Shown here: in pieces, positions 1-6,835 of the stretch
Position numbering within the stretch: the stretch's first letter is position 1
How the letters are laid out: each line of letters starts with the position of its first letter
Assembly: GCA_943324395.2 (NCBI GenBank)
Contig: CALPLL020000058.1
Coordinates: 1 to 10,008 of the forward strand
Direction of reading: 5' to 3'
Origin: Rhizobium sp. Q54
GTDB lineage: Bacteria > Bacteroidota > Bacteroidia > Flavobacteriales > Flavobacteriaceae
DNA length: 10,008 nt
The notes under the pieces: generated by a model
Databases searched by the model: none
The model's input: only the letters and a program-made list of their open reading frames with translations
What the model was told of the DNA's origin: nothing
Made by a program: the position numbers and the translations under genes

Positions 1-525
1 GGATGCTTTGTTATTGAGCCTAAAATATTCAATGATGAAAGAGGTTATTTTTTAGAAAGTTATAATGAAAAGACCTTTCAAAACGGAATTGGAAATCAAG
101 TTCAATTTGTTCAAGATAACCAATCTTTTTCTTCAAAAGGGGTTTTACGAGGCTTACATTATCAAACGGGAGAACATGCTCAAGCCAAATTAGTTAGAGT
201 TTTACAAGGTGAAGTTTTAGATGTTGCTGTAGATGTTAGACCTAATTCGAAAACATATGGAGAACACTTTTCTATTCTGCTTTCCGCAGAAAATCAAAAA
301 CAATTTTTTATTCCAAGGGGTTTTGCGCACGGTTTTTTAGTACTTAGCGACACCGCCACCTTTTTTTATAAATGCGACAATTTTTATAATAAAGAAAGTG
401 AAGGAGGTTTAATTTATAACGACCCGTCTTTAAATATTGATTGGAAATTCCCAAAAGAAGAGCTTATTATTTCCGATAAAGATTTGATTTTACCCAACCT
501 TGAAAACGCCAAAAAAATATGGTAG
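1..525 (+). CDS. rfbC: dTDP-4-dehydrorhamnose 3,5-epimerase (RmlC), 5'-truncated by the window
   Basis: This enzyme epimerises C3 and C5 of dTDP-4-dehydro-6-deoxy-glucose, the third step of dTDP-L-rhamnose synthesis in the cytoplasm. Frame 1 is open from the first base to the TAG at 523-525 and gives 174 residues. RmlC is usually about 180 residues, so only the first few (start codon included) lie outside the window. Visible hallmarks are the VLRGLHYQ segment near residues 47-54, which carries the catalytic His; the following AKLVRVLQGEVLDVAVDVR cupin strands; and PRGFAHGFLVLSD with the downstream YKCDNFY segment, which carries the active-site Tyr. All key residues appear intact. The last 7 bases overlap the start of rfbD, so the two are probably translationally coupled. 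The upstream partners rfbA and rfbB are not in the window. Identification is firm from motifs and from the adjacent rfbD. Confidence 0.95.
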   Translation, partial: GCFVIEPKIFNDERGYFLESYNEKTFQNGIGNQVQFVQDNQSFSSKGVLRGLHYQTGEHAQAKLVRVLQGEVLDVAVDVRPNSKTYGEHFSILLSAENQKQFFIPRGFAHGFLVLSDTATFFYKCDNFYNKESEGGLIYNDPSLNIDWKFPKEELIISDKDLILPNLENAKKIW

Positions 526-1376
526 TTCTAGTTACAGGTGCTAGCGGACAATTAGGACAAAGCCTGCAATTTATTGCGCCGAATTATCCAGCAATAAAAT
601 TTGTTTTTTGTGATTCAAAAACACTTGATATTACAAACGAAATGAATTGTAAAGAAGTCTTTTACAAAACAAAGCCCAATTACTGTATTAATACAGCTGC
701 TTATACCGCCGTCGATAAAGCGGAATCAGAGCCCGAAAAAGCAAATTTGATTAATGTTGTTGGAGCAAAAAATATCGCAGCAACCTGTAAACAATTTGAC
801 ACAAAATTAATTCACATATCTACCGATTTTGTTTTTGATGGATCTAATAATAGTCAATATACAGAAACCGATTTGCCCAACCCAAAAGGAGTGTACGGAC
901 AAACAAAATTAGACGGAGAAAAAGCAATTCAGGAAGTATTTCCAAATTATTTTATCGTTAGAACTTCTTGGGTTTATTCTCAATTTGGAAATAATTTTAT
1001 GAAAACTATGTTGAGATTATCGTCTGAAAGAGATGTAATTTCTGTAGTTGATGATCAAATAGGCACTCCTACAAACGCAGTTGATTTAGCAGAAGCGCTG
1101 GTTCAAATTATTTTAACTGATAACCAACAATCAACAACCGACAACTTCGGGATTTACCATTTCAGTAACGAAGGACAATGCTCATGGTATGATTTTGCTG
1201 CGGAAATATTCAGAGTGAATAAAATTTCTATAAATTTACAACCTATCCCTACAACCTCATACCCAACACCAGCGGTTAGACCAGCTTACAGCGTTTTGGA
1301 TAAAAGTAAAATTAAAAGTGTTTTTGGCATTGAGGTTTTGAACTGGGAAGAGAGTTTAAAATTTAATAAATCATGA
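519..1376 (+). CDS. rfbD: dTDP-4-dehydrorhamnose reductase (RmlD)
   Basis: This is the final step of dTDP-L-rhamnose synthesis: NAD(P)H-dependent reduction of the 4-keto group. The 285-residue product has the usual family length. It opens with the Rossmann nucleotide-binding motif TGASGQLGQS (residues 6-15). The NTAAYTAVDKAE segment (58-69) is typical of RmlD. The catalytic set is complete: HISTDFVFDG (99-108) supplies the Ser/Thr and YGQTK (126-130) supplies the Tyr and Lys. The RTSWVYSQFGNNF stretch (148-160) is also typical. The ATG at 519 lies inside the last codons of rfbC (7-base overlap) and places the glycine-rich motif at the expected distance from the N-terminus. The stop overlaps the start of the next gene as ATGA. 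Nothing looks degenerate. Confidence 0.96.
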   Translation: MVVLVTGASGQLGQSLQFIAPNYPAIKFVFCDSKTLDITNEMNCKEVFYKTKPNYCINTAAYTAVDKAESEPEKANLINVVGAKNIAATCKQFDTKLIHISTDFVFDGSNNSQYTETDLPNPKGVYGQTKLDGEKAIQEVFPNYFIVRTSWVYSQFGNNFMKTMLRLSSERDVISVVDDQIGTPTNAVDLAEALVQIILTDNQQSTTDNFGIYHFSNEGQCSWYDFAAEIFRVNKISINLQPIPTTSYPTPAVRPAYSVLDKSKIKSVFGIEVLNWEESLKFNKS

Positions 1377-2434
1377 AAATAGTAATAACTGGAGGAGCAG
1401 GATTTGTAGGTTCAACACTTTGTTTGCAACTAAAAGAAAACTATCCGTCCTATGAAATTGTTGCTTTTGACAACCTTAAAAGAAGAGGCTCAGAATTAAA
1501 CTTAACAGATTTTCAAAAAAAGGGAATTCCGTTTTTTCATGGCGATATTCGTAATAACGAAGATCTTTCAGCACTAGGAAATTTTGATGTTTTAATTGAG
1601 GCTTCAGCAGAACCATCAGTAACTGCAGGGCTAGATTCTGACCCGACCTATGTTATCAACAACAATCTTTATGGATCGATAAACTGTTTTAATGCTTGTT
1701 TGAAAAATAAAGCAAAACTAATTTTCCTTTCTACTAGCCGAGTTTATCCAATTGAAATCATAGAAAAAGCCAATTTTATAGAGGAACCAACTCGCTTTTC
1801 TTTTGATGAAAATCAAACTGAATTAGGCATTTCAAAAAATGGTGTTTCTGAAAAATTAAGCCTTAACGGAGCGCGTTCATTTTACGGAACAACCAAACTT
1901 TCTTCTGAAATGTTTATTCAAGAATATGCTGCCTTTTATGGATTGAAAGCTGCAATTACAAGGTTTGGCGTTATTGCAGGGCCTCGTCAAATGGGCAAAA
2001 CCGATCAAGGTGTAGTTACGCTTTGGATGGCAAAACATTTCTGGAAACAATCCCTAAAATACATCGGTTATGGAGGCACTGGAAAACAGGTTCGTGACCT
2101 ACTTCATGTGGATGATTTAGTAGATTTAATAGACTTACAAATTCACCAAATAGAAAAATTTGAAGGTAAAATTTATAATGTTGGTGGCGGATTAGAAAAT
2201 AGCGCCTCTCTATTAGAAATGACAGCAATTTGTGAAAAAATCACCGGAAATAAAATCACAATTGGCTCTGAAATAGAAACTAGACCAGCTGATTTAAGGA
2301 TGTATGTAACCGATAATGCTTTGATAGAAAAAGAAATTGGGTGGAAACCAACTAGAAATTTGGAACAAGTTTTCACAGATATTTATCTTTGGATTAAAAA
2401 TAATGAGAAACAATTGGAATCAATTTTAAAATAA
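1373..2434 (+). CDS. Extended SDR sugar-nucleotide epimerase/dehydratase, CDP-paratose 2-epimerase-like
   Basis: A 353-residue extended short-chain dehydrogenase/reductase acting on a nucleotide sugar in the cytoplasm. What is seen: the NAD-binding motif TGGAGFVG (6-13), an acidic FDNLKRRG (32-39) after the second strand, HGDIRN (56-61), an unusual LSTSRVYP segment (119-126) where many relatives have STNKVYGD, the catalytic YGTTK (171-175), and GKQVRDLLHVDDL (237-249) followed by YNVGGG (268-273). The GKQVRD...H and YN.GGG signatures are shared with CDP-paratose/CDP-tyvelose 2-epimerases and with the second SDR at 4340-5404, so the two genes are paralogues. Residues about 127-166 form an insertion between the Ser/Thr strand and the YxxxK helix. 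The start overlaps the rfbD stop by 4 bases (ATGA). The true substrate cannot be read from sequence. No CDP-3,6-dideoxyhexose genes are visible nearby, so a tyvelose role is not supported. Confidence 0.8.
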   Translation: MKIVITGGAGFVGSTLCLQLKENYPSYEIVAFDNLKRRGSELNLTDFQKKGIPFFHGDIRNNEDLSALGNFDVLIEASAEPSVTAGLDSDPTYVINNNLYGSINCFNACLKNKAKLIFLSTSRVYPIEIIEKANFIEEPTRFSFDENQTELGISKNGVSEKLSLNGARSFYGTTKLSSEMFIQEYAAFYGLKAAITRFGVIAGPRQMGKTDQGVVTLWMAKHFWKQSLKYIGYGGTGKQVRDLLHVDDLVDLIDLQIHQIEKFEGKIYNVGGGLENSASLLEMTAICEKITGNKITIGSEIETRPADLRMYVTDNALIEKEIGWKPTRNLEQVFTDIYLWIKNNEKQLESILK

Positions 2435-2436
2435 AC

Positions 2437-4338
2437 ATGGACATCATTAAAAACATTTTTAAGAATAAAATCAATGTTTTGAGTTTTTTCGTTGCTTTTT
2501 TGGGAGCATTTATGTTGTTTCCAAATTATTTTGAAGCTTACGTAATGCCGTTGCCACTATCTAAAGATTTATGGATGTCATTAGATCCTTCATGGGGTAT
2601 TGCATTAAATTATGTTAAGCTTAAAAACTTAACTTGGGGAACAGATGTCGCGTTTACTTATGGTCCTTTAGCACATTTTTGCACTCGAATTGGTTGGGGC
2701 GAAAACAGATTGTCCTTCTTGTTTTTCGATTTATTTATGTTTGTTAATTATTTTATGCTTTTTTTACTTTCAATTAAAAAAAGCCAGAATAAATGGATAA
2801 CGATACTTGCAATTGCTTCTGTGTGTATTATATTTCCTCTTTATATAGGTGCTGGGAGTGTGTTAATTTTAATGGCAATCTTGGTGTTTTGGATACGAAT
2901 GAGTTTAGATAATCCAAAACCGATCTATTATCTTTTCCAAATTTCAATTATAACGTTGCTTTTTTTCATAAAGTTCAATACCGGTTTAATTGCATTTCCA
3001 CTATTTATTTCCGGAATAGCATGTAATCTCCTAACCAATAATGGAAAAAAACCTCTTTTAATCTTCTATGCGATTTTACCAATTATATTAATAGCAATAG
3101 GCGCCATAATATTAAATGTTGCATTGTTGCCTTATATAAAATCCGGTTTTGAACTGATTTCTGGATACAATGATGTAATGTTTTTAGAAAATCAAATTAA
3201 AGGCAGTTATTTATTAGTAGTTCTTATCTCAGTCTTTTTAACAGCGATACTTATTTTAAATATTTATTCAAAGAAAAAGAAAGATTGGATTAAAATGGCA
3301 ACCGTTTTATTTTTGTTTGGAACCACCGTTTTTGTTCTTTATAAACAGGCATTCGTGAGAGGAGACATAGGTCACATCAATGATTTTTTCAGATTTATAC
3401 CATTAATTATAGTCAGTAATTTGGATTTACACCTTAATTTTAAAAGTATTTATACAAAGATCGCTTTCCTTTTTATCTTGTTAATTCCATTTTACTTTTT
3501 ATTTATTAAGCAAGACAACCAAATAGAAATCAAAGCCAAGTTTCCAAAATCAGACTTTATTAATGGTTTTAAAATATTTACCCCAACCTCGGGAATGTTT
3601 CTAAATAAAAATGATTCACAGCTACCCGCAACAGTATTAGAAAAAATAGGTTATAAAACAGTAGATATTTATCCGTGGAACATTCATTTATTGTTGGAAA
3701 ACAAATTGAATTATTTGCCAAGACCTGTATTGCAATCCTATACCGTATATACTCCCTATTTAGAGCAATTGGATTTTAACCATTATAATTCTACTAAAGC
3801 ACCAGAATTTGTAATTTACGATTTTGTTTCAATTGACGGAAGGTATCCACTTTTTGACGAATCAAAAGTAAATTTAGCACTTTGTAAAAACTATCAAGTA
3901 GCCGAGCTTTTTGATTTTGACGGAAGAAAAATCATATTGTTCCAAAAGAAAAAAGATTTTAAACCGATTACATTTGAAAAAACAAAAGAATATGCAATGC
4001 TACTAAATTCACCTTTGGTACCTAAAAAAGATGTTTATTATGAAATAGGAATTTATAATTCTCTTTTAGGAAAAATTGTTTCGGTTTACCAATATGCCCC
4101 AGAAATAAGACTTGAAATAAAATTAAAAAACGGCAACCTAATGGATTATAGGACTTCCAAATTATTATTAGAAACAGGTTTGTATTCCGATATATTTATA
4201 AATGACACTAATAATTTCAAAACTTTTTTTGATTCAAAAAATGACAATCAAGAGATTAAATATTTTAACTTTAAACCTTTGAAACCCATGTTGTTTAAAA
4301 ACAAGATCAGAATCACAGAATATAAAATAAAGCAATAA
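2437..4338 (+). CDS. Polytopic membrane protein with large C-terminal soluble domain; candidate GT-C-type glycosyltransferase
   Basis: A 633-residue integral membrane protein that I cannot assign to a named family. The first ~360 residues contain about ten hydrophobic segments (roughly 14-36, 93-113, 120-138, 140-155, 164-195, 206-232, 257-276, 286-303, 316-328, 341-358). Residues ~360-633 are soluble, presumably periplasmic, and rich in predicted beta strand. The loop after the first membrane segment carries LDPSW (49-53) and FTYGPL (73-78), and FVRGDIGHI lies at 306-314. Acidic residues in the first external loop and a large soluble C-terminal part are typical of GT-C glycosyltransferases, which use polyprenyl-phosphate sugars. 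That assignment is inference. The gene sits 2 bases after one SDR epimerase and 1 base before another, with a polyprenyl-phosphate-type GT2 further downstream, which fits use of their product. An alternative is a Wzy-like polymerase, but those normally lack such a large C-terminal domain. Confidence 0.6.
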   Translation: MDIIKNIFKNKINVLSFFVAFLGAFMLFPNYFEAYVMPLPLSKDLWMSLDPSWGIALNYVKLKNLTWGTDVAFTYGPLAHFCTRIGWGENRLSFLFFDLFMFVNYFMLFLLSIKKSQNKWITILAIASVCIIFPLYIGAGSVLILMAILVFWIRMSLDNPKPIYYLFQISIITLLFFIKFNTGLIAFPLFISGIACNLLTNNGKKPLLIFYAILPIILIAIGAIILNVALLPYIKSGFELISGYNDVMFLENQIKGSYLLVVLISVFLTAILILNIYSKKKKDWIKMATVLFLFGTTVFVLYKQAFVRGDIGHINDFFRFIPLIIVSNLDLHLNFKSIYTKIAFLFILLIPFYFLFIKQDNQIEIKAKFPKSDFINGFKIFTPTSGMFLNKNDSQLPATVLEKIGYKTVDIYPWNIHLLLENKLNYLPRPVLQSYTVYTPYLEQLDFNHYNSTKAPEFVIYDFVSIDGRYPLFDESKVNLALCKNYQVAELFDFDGRKIILFQKKKDFKPITFEKTKEYAMLLNSPLVPKKDVYYEIGIYNSLLGKIVSVYQYAPEIRLEIKLKNGNLMDYRTSKLLLETGLYSDIFINDTNNFKTFFDSKNDNQEIKYFNFKPLKPMLFKNKIRITEYKIKQ

Positions 4339-4339
4339 A

Positions 4340-5404
4340 ATGAATATTTGTATCATCACAGGTTCATCAGGTTTAATTGGGAGCGAATCGGTTACTTTCT
4401 TCGCCCAAAAATTTGATAAAATTATTGGAATAGACAACAATATGCGCCAAGTTTTTTTTGGAGTAGATGCTTCGACAGAATGGAATACAAAAAAGTTAAC
4501 AGAAACAATTCCGAATTTCGAACACCACCACGCCGATATTCGAAACATCCAAGAATTAGAAAAAATATTCTCAAAATACGGCGCCGATATAAAATTAGTG
4601 ATTCACACCGCAGCTCAACCAAGTCATGATTGGGCAGCAAACGAACCAATTACAGATTTTACTGTAAATGCAAACGGGACATTAAATTTGTTGGAAGCAA
4701 CAAGATTGCACTGTCCAAAAGCCACATTTATTTTTACGTCGACTAATAAAGTTTACGGCGATACACCAAATTATTTACCCTTAATAGAAAAGGAAAAAAG
4801 ATGGGAAATTGACGAAAGTCATCCCTATTTCGAAAATGGAATCGATGAAAAAATGAGTATCGACCAAACCAAACACTCTTTATTTGGAGCTTCAAAAGTG
4901 GCCGCTGATGTATTGGTACAAGAATATGGAAAATATTTCGGAATGAATACAGGTGTTTTTAGAGGAGGTTGTTTAACAGGACCTAATCATTCAGGGACCA
5001 AACTCCACGGGTTTTTATCCTATCTTATGAAATGTGCCATTACAGGCGATAAATACACTGTTTTTGGCTACCAAGGAAAACAAGTTCGCGACAATATTCA
5101 CTCATGGGATTTGGTAAACATGTTTTGGCATTTTTATCAAAATCCACGTCAAGGAGAAGTATATAATGCAGGCGGCGGAAGACATTCGAACTGTTCAATG
5201 GCAGAAGCTATTGAAATGTGTGAAACCATAACCGGAAAACCAATGAATTACGAATATTCACAAGACAATCGTATTGGCGATCATATATGGTGGATTAGTG
5301 ATGTTTCTAAATTTAAAGCGCATTATCCAGAATGGACTTGGAAATACAATATCAATGATATTTTGACTCAAATATATGAGAACACTTTAAAAAGACGGGA
5401 ATAA
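4340..5404 (+). CDS. Extended SDR epimerase-like protein with Phe in place of the catalytic Tyr
   Basis: A 354-residue extended SDR, paralogous to the protein at 1373-2434 and related to CDP-paratose 2-epimerases. It has the NAD-binding motif TGSSGLIG (7-14), IDNNMRQ (31-37), the HADIRN strand (64-69), [10 protein letters not shown] (90-99), [10 protein letters not shown] (132-141), [13 protein letters not shown] (246-258) and YNAGGG (275-280). The segment expected to read YxxxK is instead FGASK (182-186), with TTT at 4883-4885, so the general-base Tyr is Phe while the Lys remains. The rest of the fold is well kept, which argues against simple decay. It begins 1 base after the membrane protein stop and ends directly against the next ATG. 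I infer that it either works with the first SDR, possibly as a heterodimer, or catalyses chemistry that does not need the Tyr. The substrate is unknown. Confidence 0.8.
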   Translation: MNICIITGSSGLIGSESVTFFAQKFDKIIGIDNNMRQVFFGVDASTEWNTKKLTETIPNFEHHHADIRNIQELEKIFSKYGADIKLVIHTAAQPSHDWAANEPITDFTVNANGTLNLLEATRLHCPKATFIFTSTNKVYGDTPNYLPLIEKEKRWEIDESHPYFENGIDEKMSIDQTKHSLFGASKVAADVLVQEYGKYFGMNTGVFRGGCLTGPNHSGTKLHGFLSYLMKCAITGDKYTVFGYQGKQVRDNIHSWDLVNMFWHFYQNPRQGEVYNAGGGRHSNCSMAEAIEMCETITGKPMNYEYSQDNRIGDHIWWISDVSKFKAHYPEWTWKYNINDILTQIYENTLKRRE

Positions 5405-6139
5405 ATGAAACTAAGTATTGTAATTCCCGCCTACAACGAAGAGGAATCTATAGCGGAAACGATAGATCAAATTGAAGAAGCATTTTCAAAAGTAGCTATT
5501 GAGCACGAAATTTTTATTGTGAATGACAATTCAATTGACAATACAATTAGGGTTTTGGAAGAATTGGCTACTAAATACCCAGCAGTAAAATACGAAACCA
5601 ATTTAGGGCCTAATGGATTTGGGTACGCAGTTCGTTATGGTTTAGAAAGATATTCTGGCGATTGTGTAGCCGTAATGATGGCAGATTTATCTGATTCTCC
5701 CTATGATTTAATAAGGTATTATACGACCATGGTAGAAGGCAATCACGATTGTGTTTTTGGGAGCCGTTTTATAAAAGGGGGTAAAGTAATTGATTATCCT
5801 TTTATTAAAAAGGTGATTAATAGAATTGCCAATTTTATTATTAGAATAGTTATGAGAATAAAATACAACGACACCACAAATGCTTTTAAATTATACAAAA
5901 GAGAAGTAATTGACGGCGTGAAACCGATTTTATCACCGCACTTTAATTTAACTATCGAGCTGCCTTTAAAAGCAATAATCAGAGGCTATTCCTATGCAAT
6001 CGTGCCCAATTCATGGACGAATAGAAAATATGGGGTTTCAAAATTGAAAATCAAAGAAATGGGAAGCCGCTATTTTTTTATATTAGTATCTTGTTTCGTA
6101 GAAAAATATTTTTCTAGAGGCGATTTCTCAAAGAAATAA
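5405..6139 (+). CDS. Family 2 glycosyltransferase, DPM1-like (polyprenyl-phosphate sugar synthase type)
   Basis: A 244-residue cytoplasmic GT-A glycosyltransferase. It has SIVIPAYNEEES (4-15), FIVNDNSIDNT (37-47), NLGPNGFGYAVRYGL (66-80), the metal-site region MMADLSDSP (91-99), FGSRF (118-122), DTTNAFKLYKR (156-166) and FNLTIELPLKA (180-190). The DTT..F(K)LY and F.L.IE blocks are typical of dolichyl/polyprenyl-phosphate mannose synthase relatives, which move a sugar from a nucleotide donor onto a polyprenyl phosphate. Family members usually read DAD at the metal site; here the first Asp is Met (M92) and the second is kept (D94). There is no C-terminal GtrA-like membrane domain, so it resembles the minimal catalytic DPM form. 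The ATG at 5405 follows the upstream stop with no spacer, completing the SDR/membrane/SDR/GT2 set. The sugar and lipid are not known from sequence. Confidence 0.85.
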   Translation: MKLSIVIPAYNEEESIAETIDQIEEAFSKVAIEHEIFIVNDNSIDNTIRVLEELATKYPAVKYETNLGPNGFGYAVRYGLERYSGDCVAVMMADLSDSPYDLIRYYTTMVEGNHDCVFGSRFIKGGKVIDYPFIKKVINRIANFIIRIVMRIKYNDTTNAFKLYKREVIDGVKPILSPHFNLTIELPLKAIIRGYSYAIVPNSWTNRKYGVSKLKIKEMGSRYFFILVSCFVEKYFSRGDFSKK

Positions 6140-6175
6140 AAACGAATTAATTTTAACACTTAACAAAAAAATATT

Positions 6176-6183
6176 TATTTTTG
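6176..6183 (+). promoter_or_regulatory. Bacteroidota-type promoter -7 element for the lipoprotein gene
   Basis: TATTTTTG at 6176-6183 matches the Bacteroidota sigma-ABfr -7 consensus TAnnTTTG exactly. No perfect -33 TTG is present; the A/T-rich TTAACACTTAAC stretch at about 6153-6164 lies in the right zone. Transcription would start around 6188-6192, inside an A8 run, leaving a leader of only about 10 bases before the ATG at 6200. The 60-base gap between the GT2 stop and this ATG is otherwise empty. This implies the lipoprotein can be transcribed independently of the upstream operon. Confidence 0.6.
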
Positions 6184-6199
6184 TAAAAAAAACAAAGAA

Positions 6200-6748
6200 A
6201 TGAGAACAAAATTTTTTATTCTAGCAATAGTATTAGTAGGAATCTTCAGTAGTTGTAAAAATGAAAAATCGGTAGATTCATTAGAAGTTGTGCAGCCAGA
6301 AGTAGTTGACAATGCTTTTAAAGTAACATTGAATGTGACTGTGAAAAAAGATGACACATTTAGCCTATATTACACAGAAGACGGTTCAACTGATTTTACT
6401 AAATCTCCGCCTTTATGGATGGTAGTTAAAGGGAACGCATCGCAACAAGATGTTGTTTTTAGCTTGCCGCAAGATGTTATTCCAACTCAATTAAGACTTG
6501 ATTTTGGCATGAATAAAGACCAAGAGCCAATAGTTATTAATTCTTTTCAAATGAATTATTTTAAGAATGAATTTAAAATACCTGGAAATCAATTCTTTAT
6601 TTATTTTGATCCAGACATAACTAAAACAATTTTTGATAAAACTACAGCAACCGTATCTGCAGTAATTAAAGACGGTGTAAGACAGTCTCCATCTTTCTAT
6701 CCAAACGCTAATCCACTTGGGAATGAAATAAAAAAGATTGTTAGATAG
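6200..6748 (+). CDS. Small lipoprotein of unknown function
   Basis: A 182-residue secreted lipoprotein that I do not recognise as a named family. It starts with a classic type II signal peptide: MRTK, a hydrophobic core to about residue 15, and a relaxed lipobox FSSC with the acylated Cys at 19. After a short linker (20-37) a single beta-rich domain follows (about 38-135), with alternating strands such as KVTLNVTVKK (41-50), DTFSLYYTEDG (52-62), VVFSLP (85-90), LRLDFG (98-103) and IVINSFQM (111-118). The C-terminal ~45 residues contain no obvious motif. The layout recalls the beta-sandwich accessory domains found in some polysaccharide glycosyltransferases, but this is impression only. It has its own promoter and a strong terminator 17 bases after its stop, so it is a stand-alone unit inside the glycan locus. 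The residues after Cys (KNEK) do not clearly form a Bacteroidota surface-export signal. Confidence 0.75.
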   Translation: MRTKFFILAIVLVGIFSSCKNEKSVDSLEVVQPEVVDNAFKVTLNVTVKKDDTFSLYYTEDGSTDFTKSPPLWMVVKGNASQQDVVFSLPQDVIPTQLRLDFGMNKDQEPIVINSFQMNYFKNEFKIPGNQFFIYFDPDITKTIFDKTTATVSAVIKDGVRQSPSFYPNANPLGNEIKKIVR

Positions 6749-6765
6749 TATAAACTGACAATAAT

Positions 6766-6798
6766 AAAAAACACCTGGTTATTAAACAGGTGTTTTTT
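6766..6798 (+). terminator. Strong intrinsic terminator after the lipoprotein gene
   Basis: AAAAAACACCTG (6766-6777) pairs perfectly over 12 bases with CAGGTGTTTTTT (6787-6798), leaving a 9-base loop (6778-6786). The 3' arm ends in a T7 run (6793-6799). The mirrored A-run and T-run would let it act on both strands, but no convergent gene exists here. It begins 17 bases after the lipoprotein stop and separates the upstream operon and lipoprotein from the acyltransferase. The acyltransferase therefore needs readthrough or its own promoter; I found no clear TAnnTTTG element in 6799-6835. Confidence 0.9.
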
Positions 6799-6835
6799 TA
6801 TTTAGAATAAGTCGTTTATTTATAAGAAATTTAAA

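Noticed and set aside
2016..2376. Two overlapping minus-strand open frames (70 and 67 residues) inside the first SDR gene
   Set aside because: They lie antisense to a well-supported gene, overlap each other, and their products show no motif or signal.
1373..2434. Naming the first SDR CDP-tyvelose (paratose) 2-epimerase
   Set aside because: The GKQVRD signature is shared, but no CDP-3,6-dideoxyhexose pathway genes are visible and the STSRVYP strand differs, so a substrate-specific name is not supported.
2437..4338. Assignment of the membrane protein as the Wzy O-antigen polymerase
   Set aside because: The ~270-residue soluble C-terminal domain and its position between SDR genes fit a GT-C-type enzyme better. 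Wzy proteins are usually almost wholly membrane-embedded.
4234..4649. Minus-strand open frames of 104 and 75 residues across the membrane protein / second SDR junction
   Set aside because: They are antisense to two coding genes with clear motifs and show no domain; treated as shadows.
6175..6357. Minus-strand 60-residue open frame over the lipoprotein 5' end
   Set aside because: It overlaps the promoter and signal-peptide region of a convincing lipoprotein gene and has no recognisable feature.
6799..6835. A promoter for the acyltransferase gene right after the terminator
   Set aside because: The stretch is A/T-rich but contains no TAnnTTTG match, so only readthrough or an atypical promoter can be proposed.
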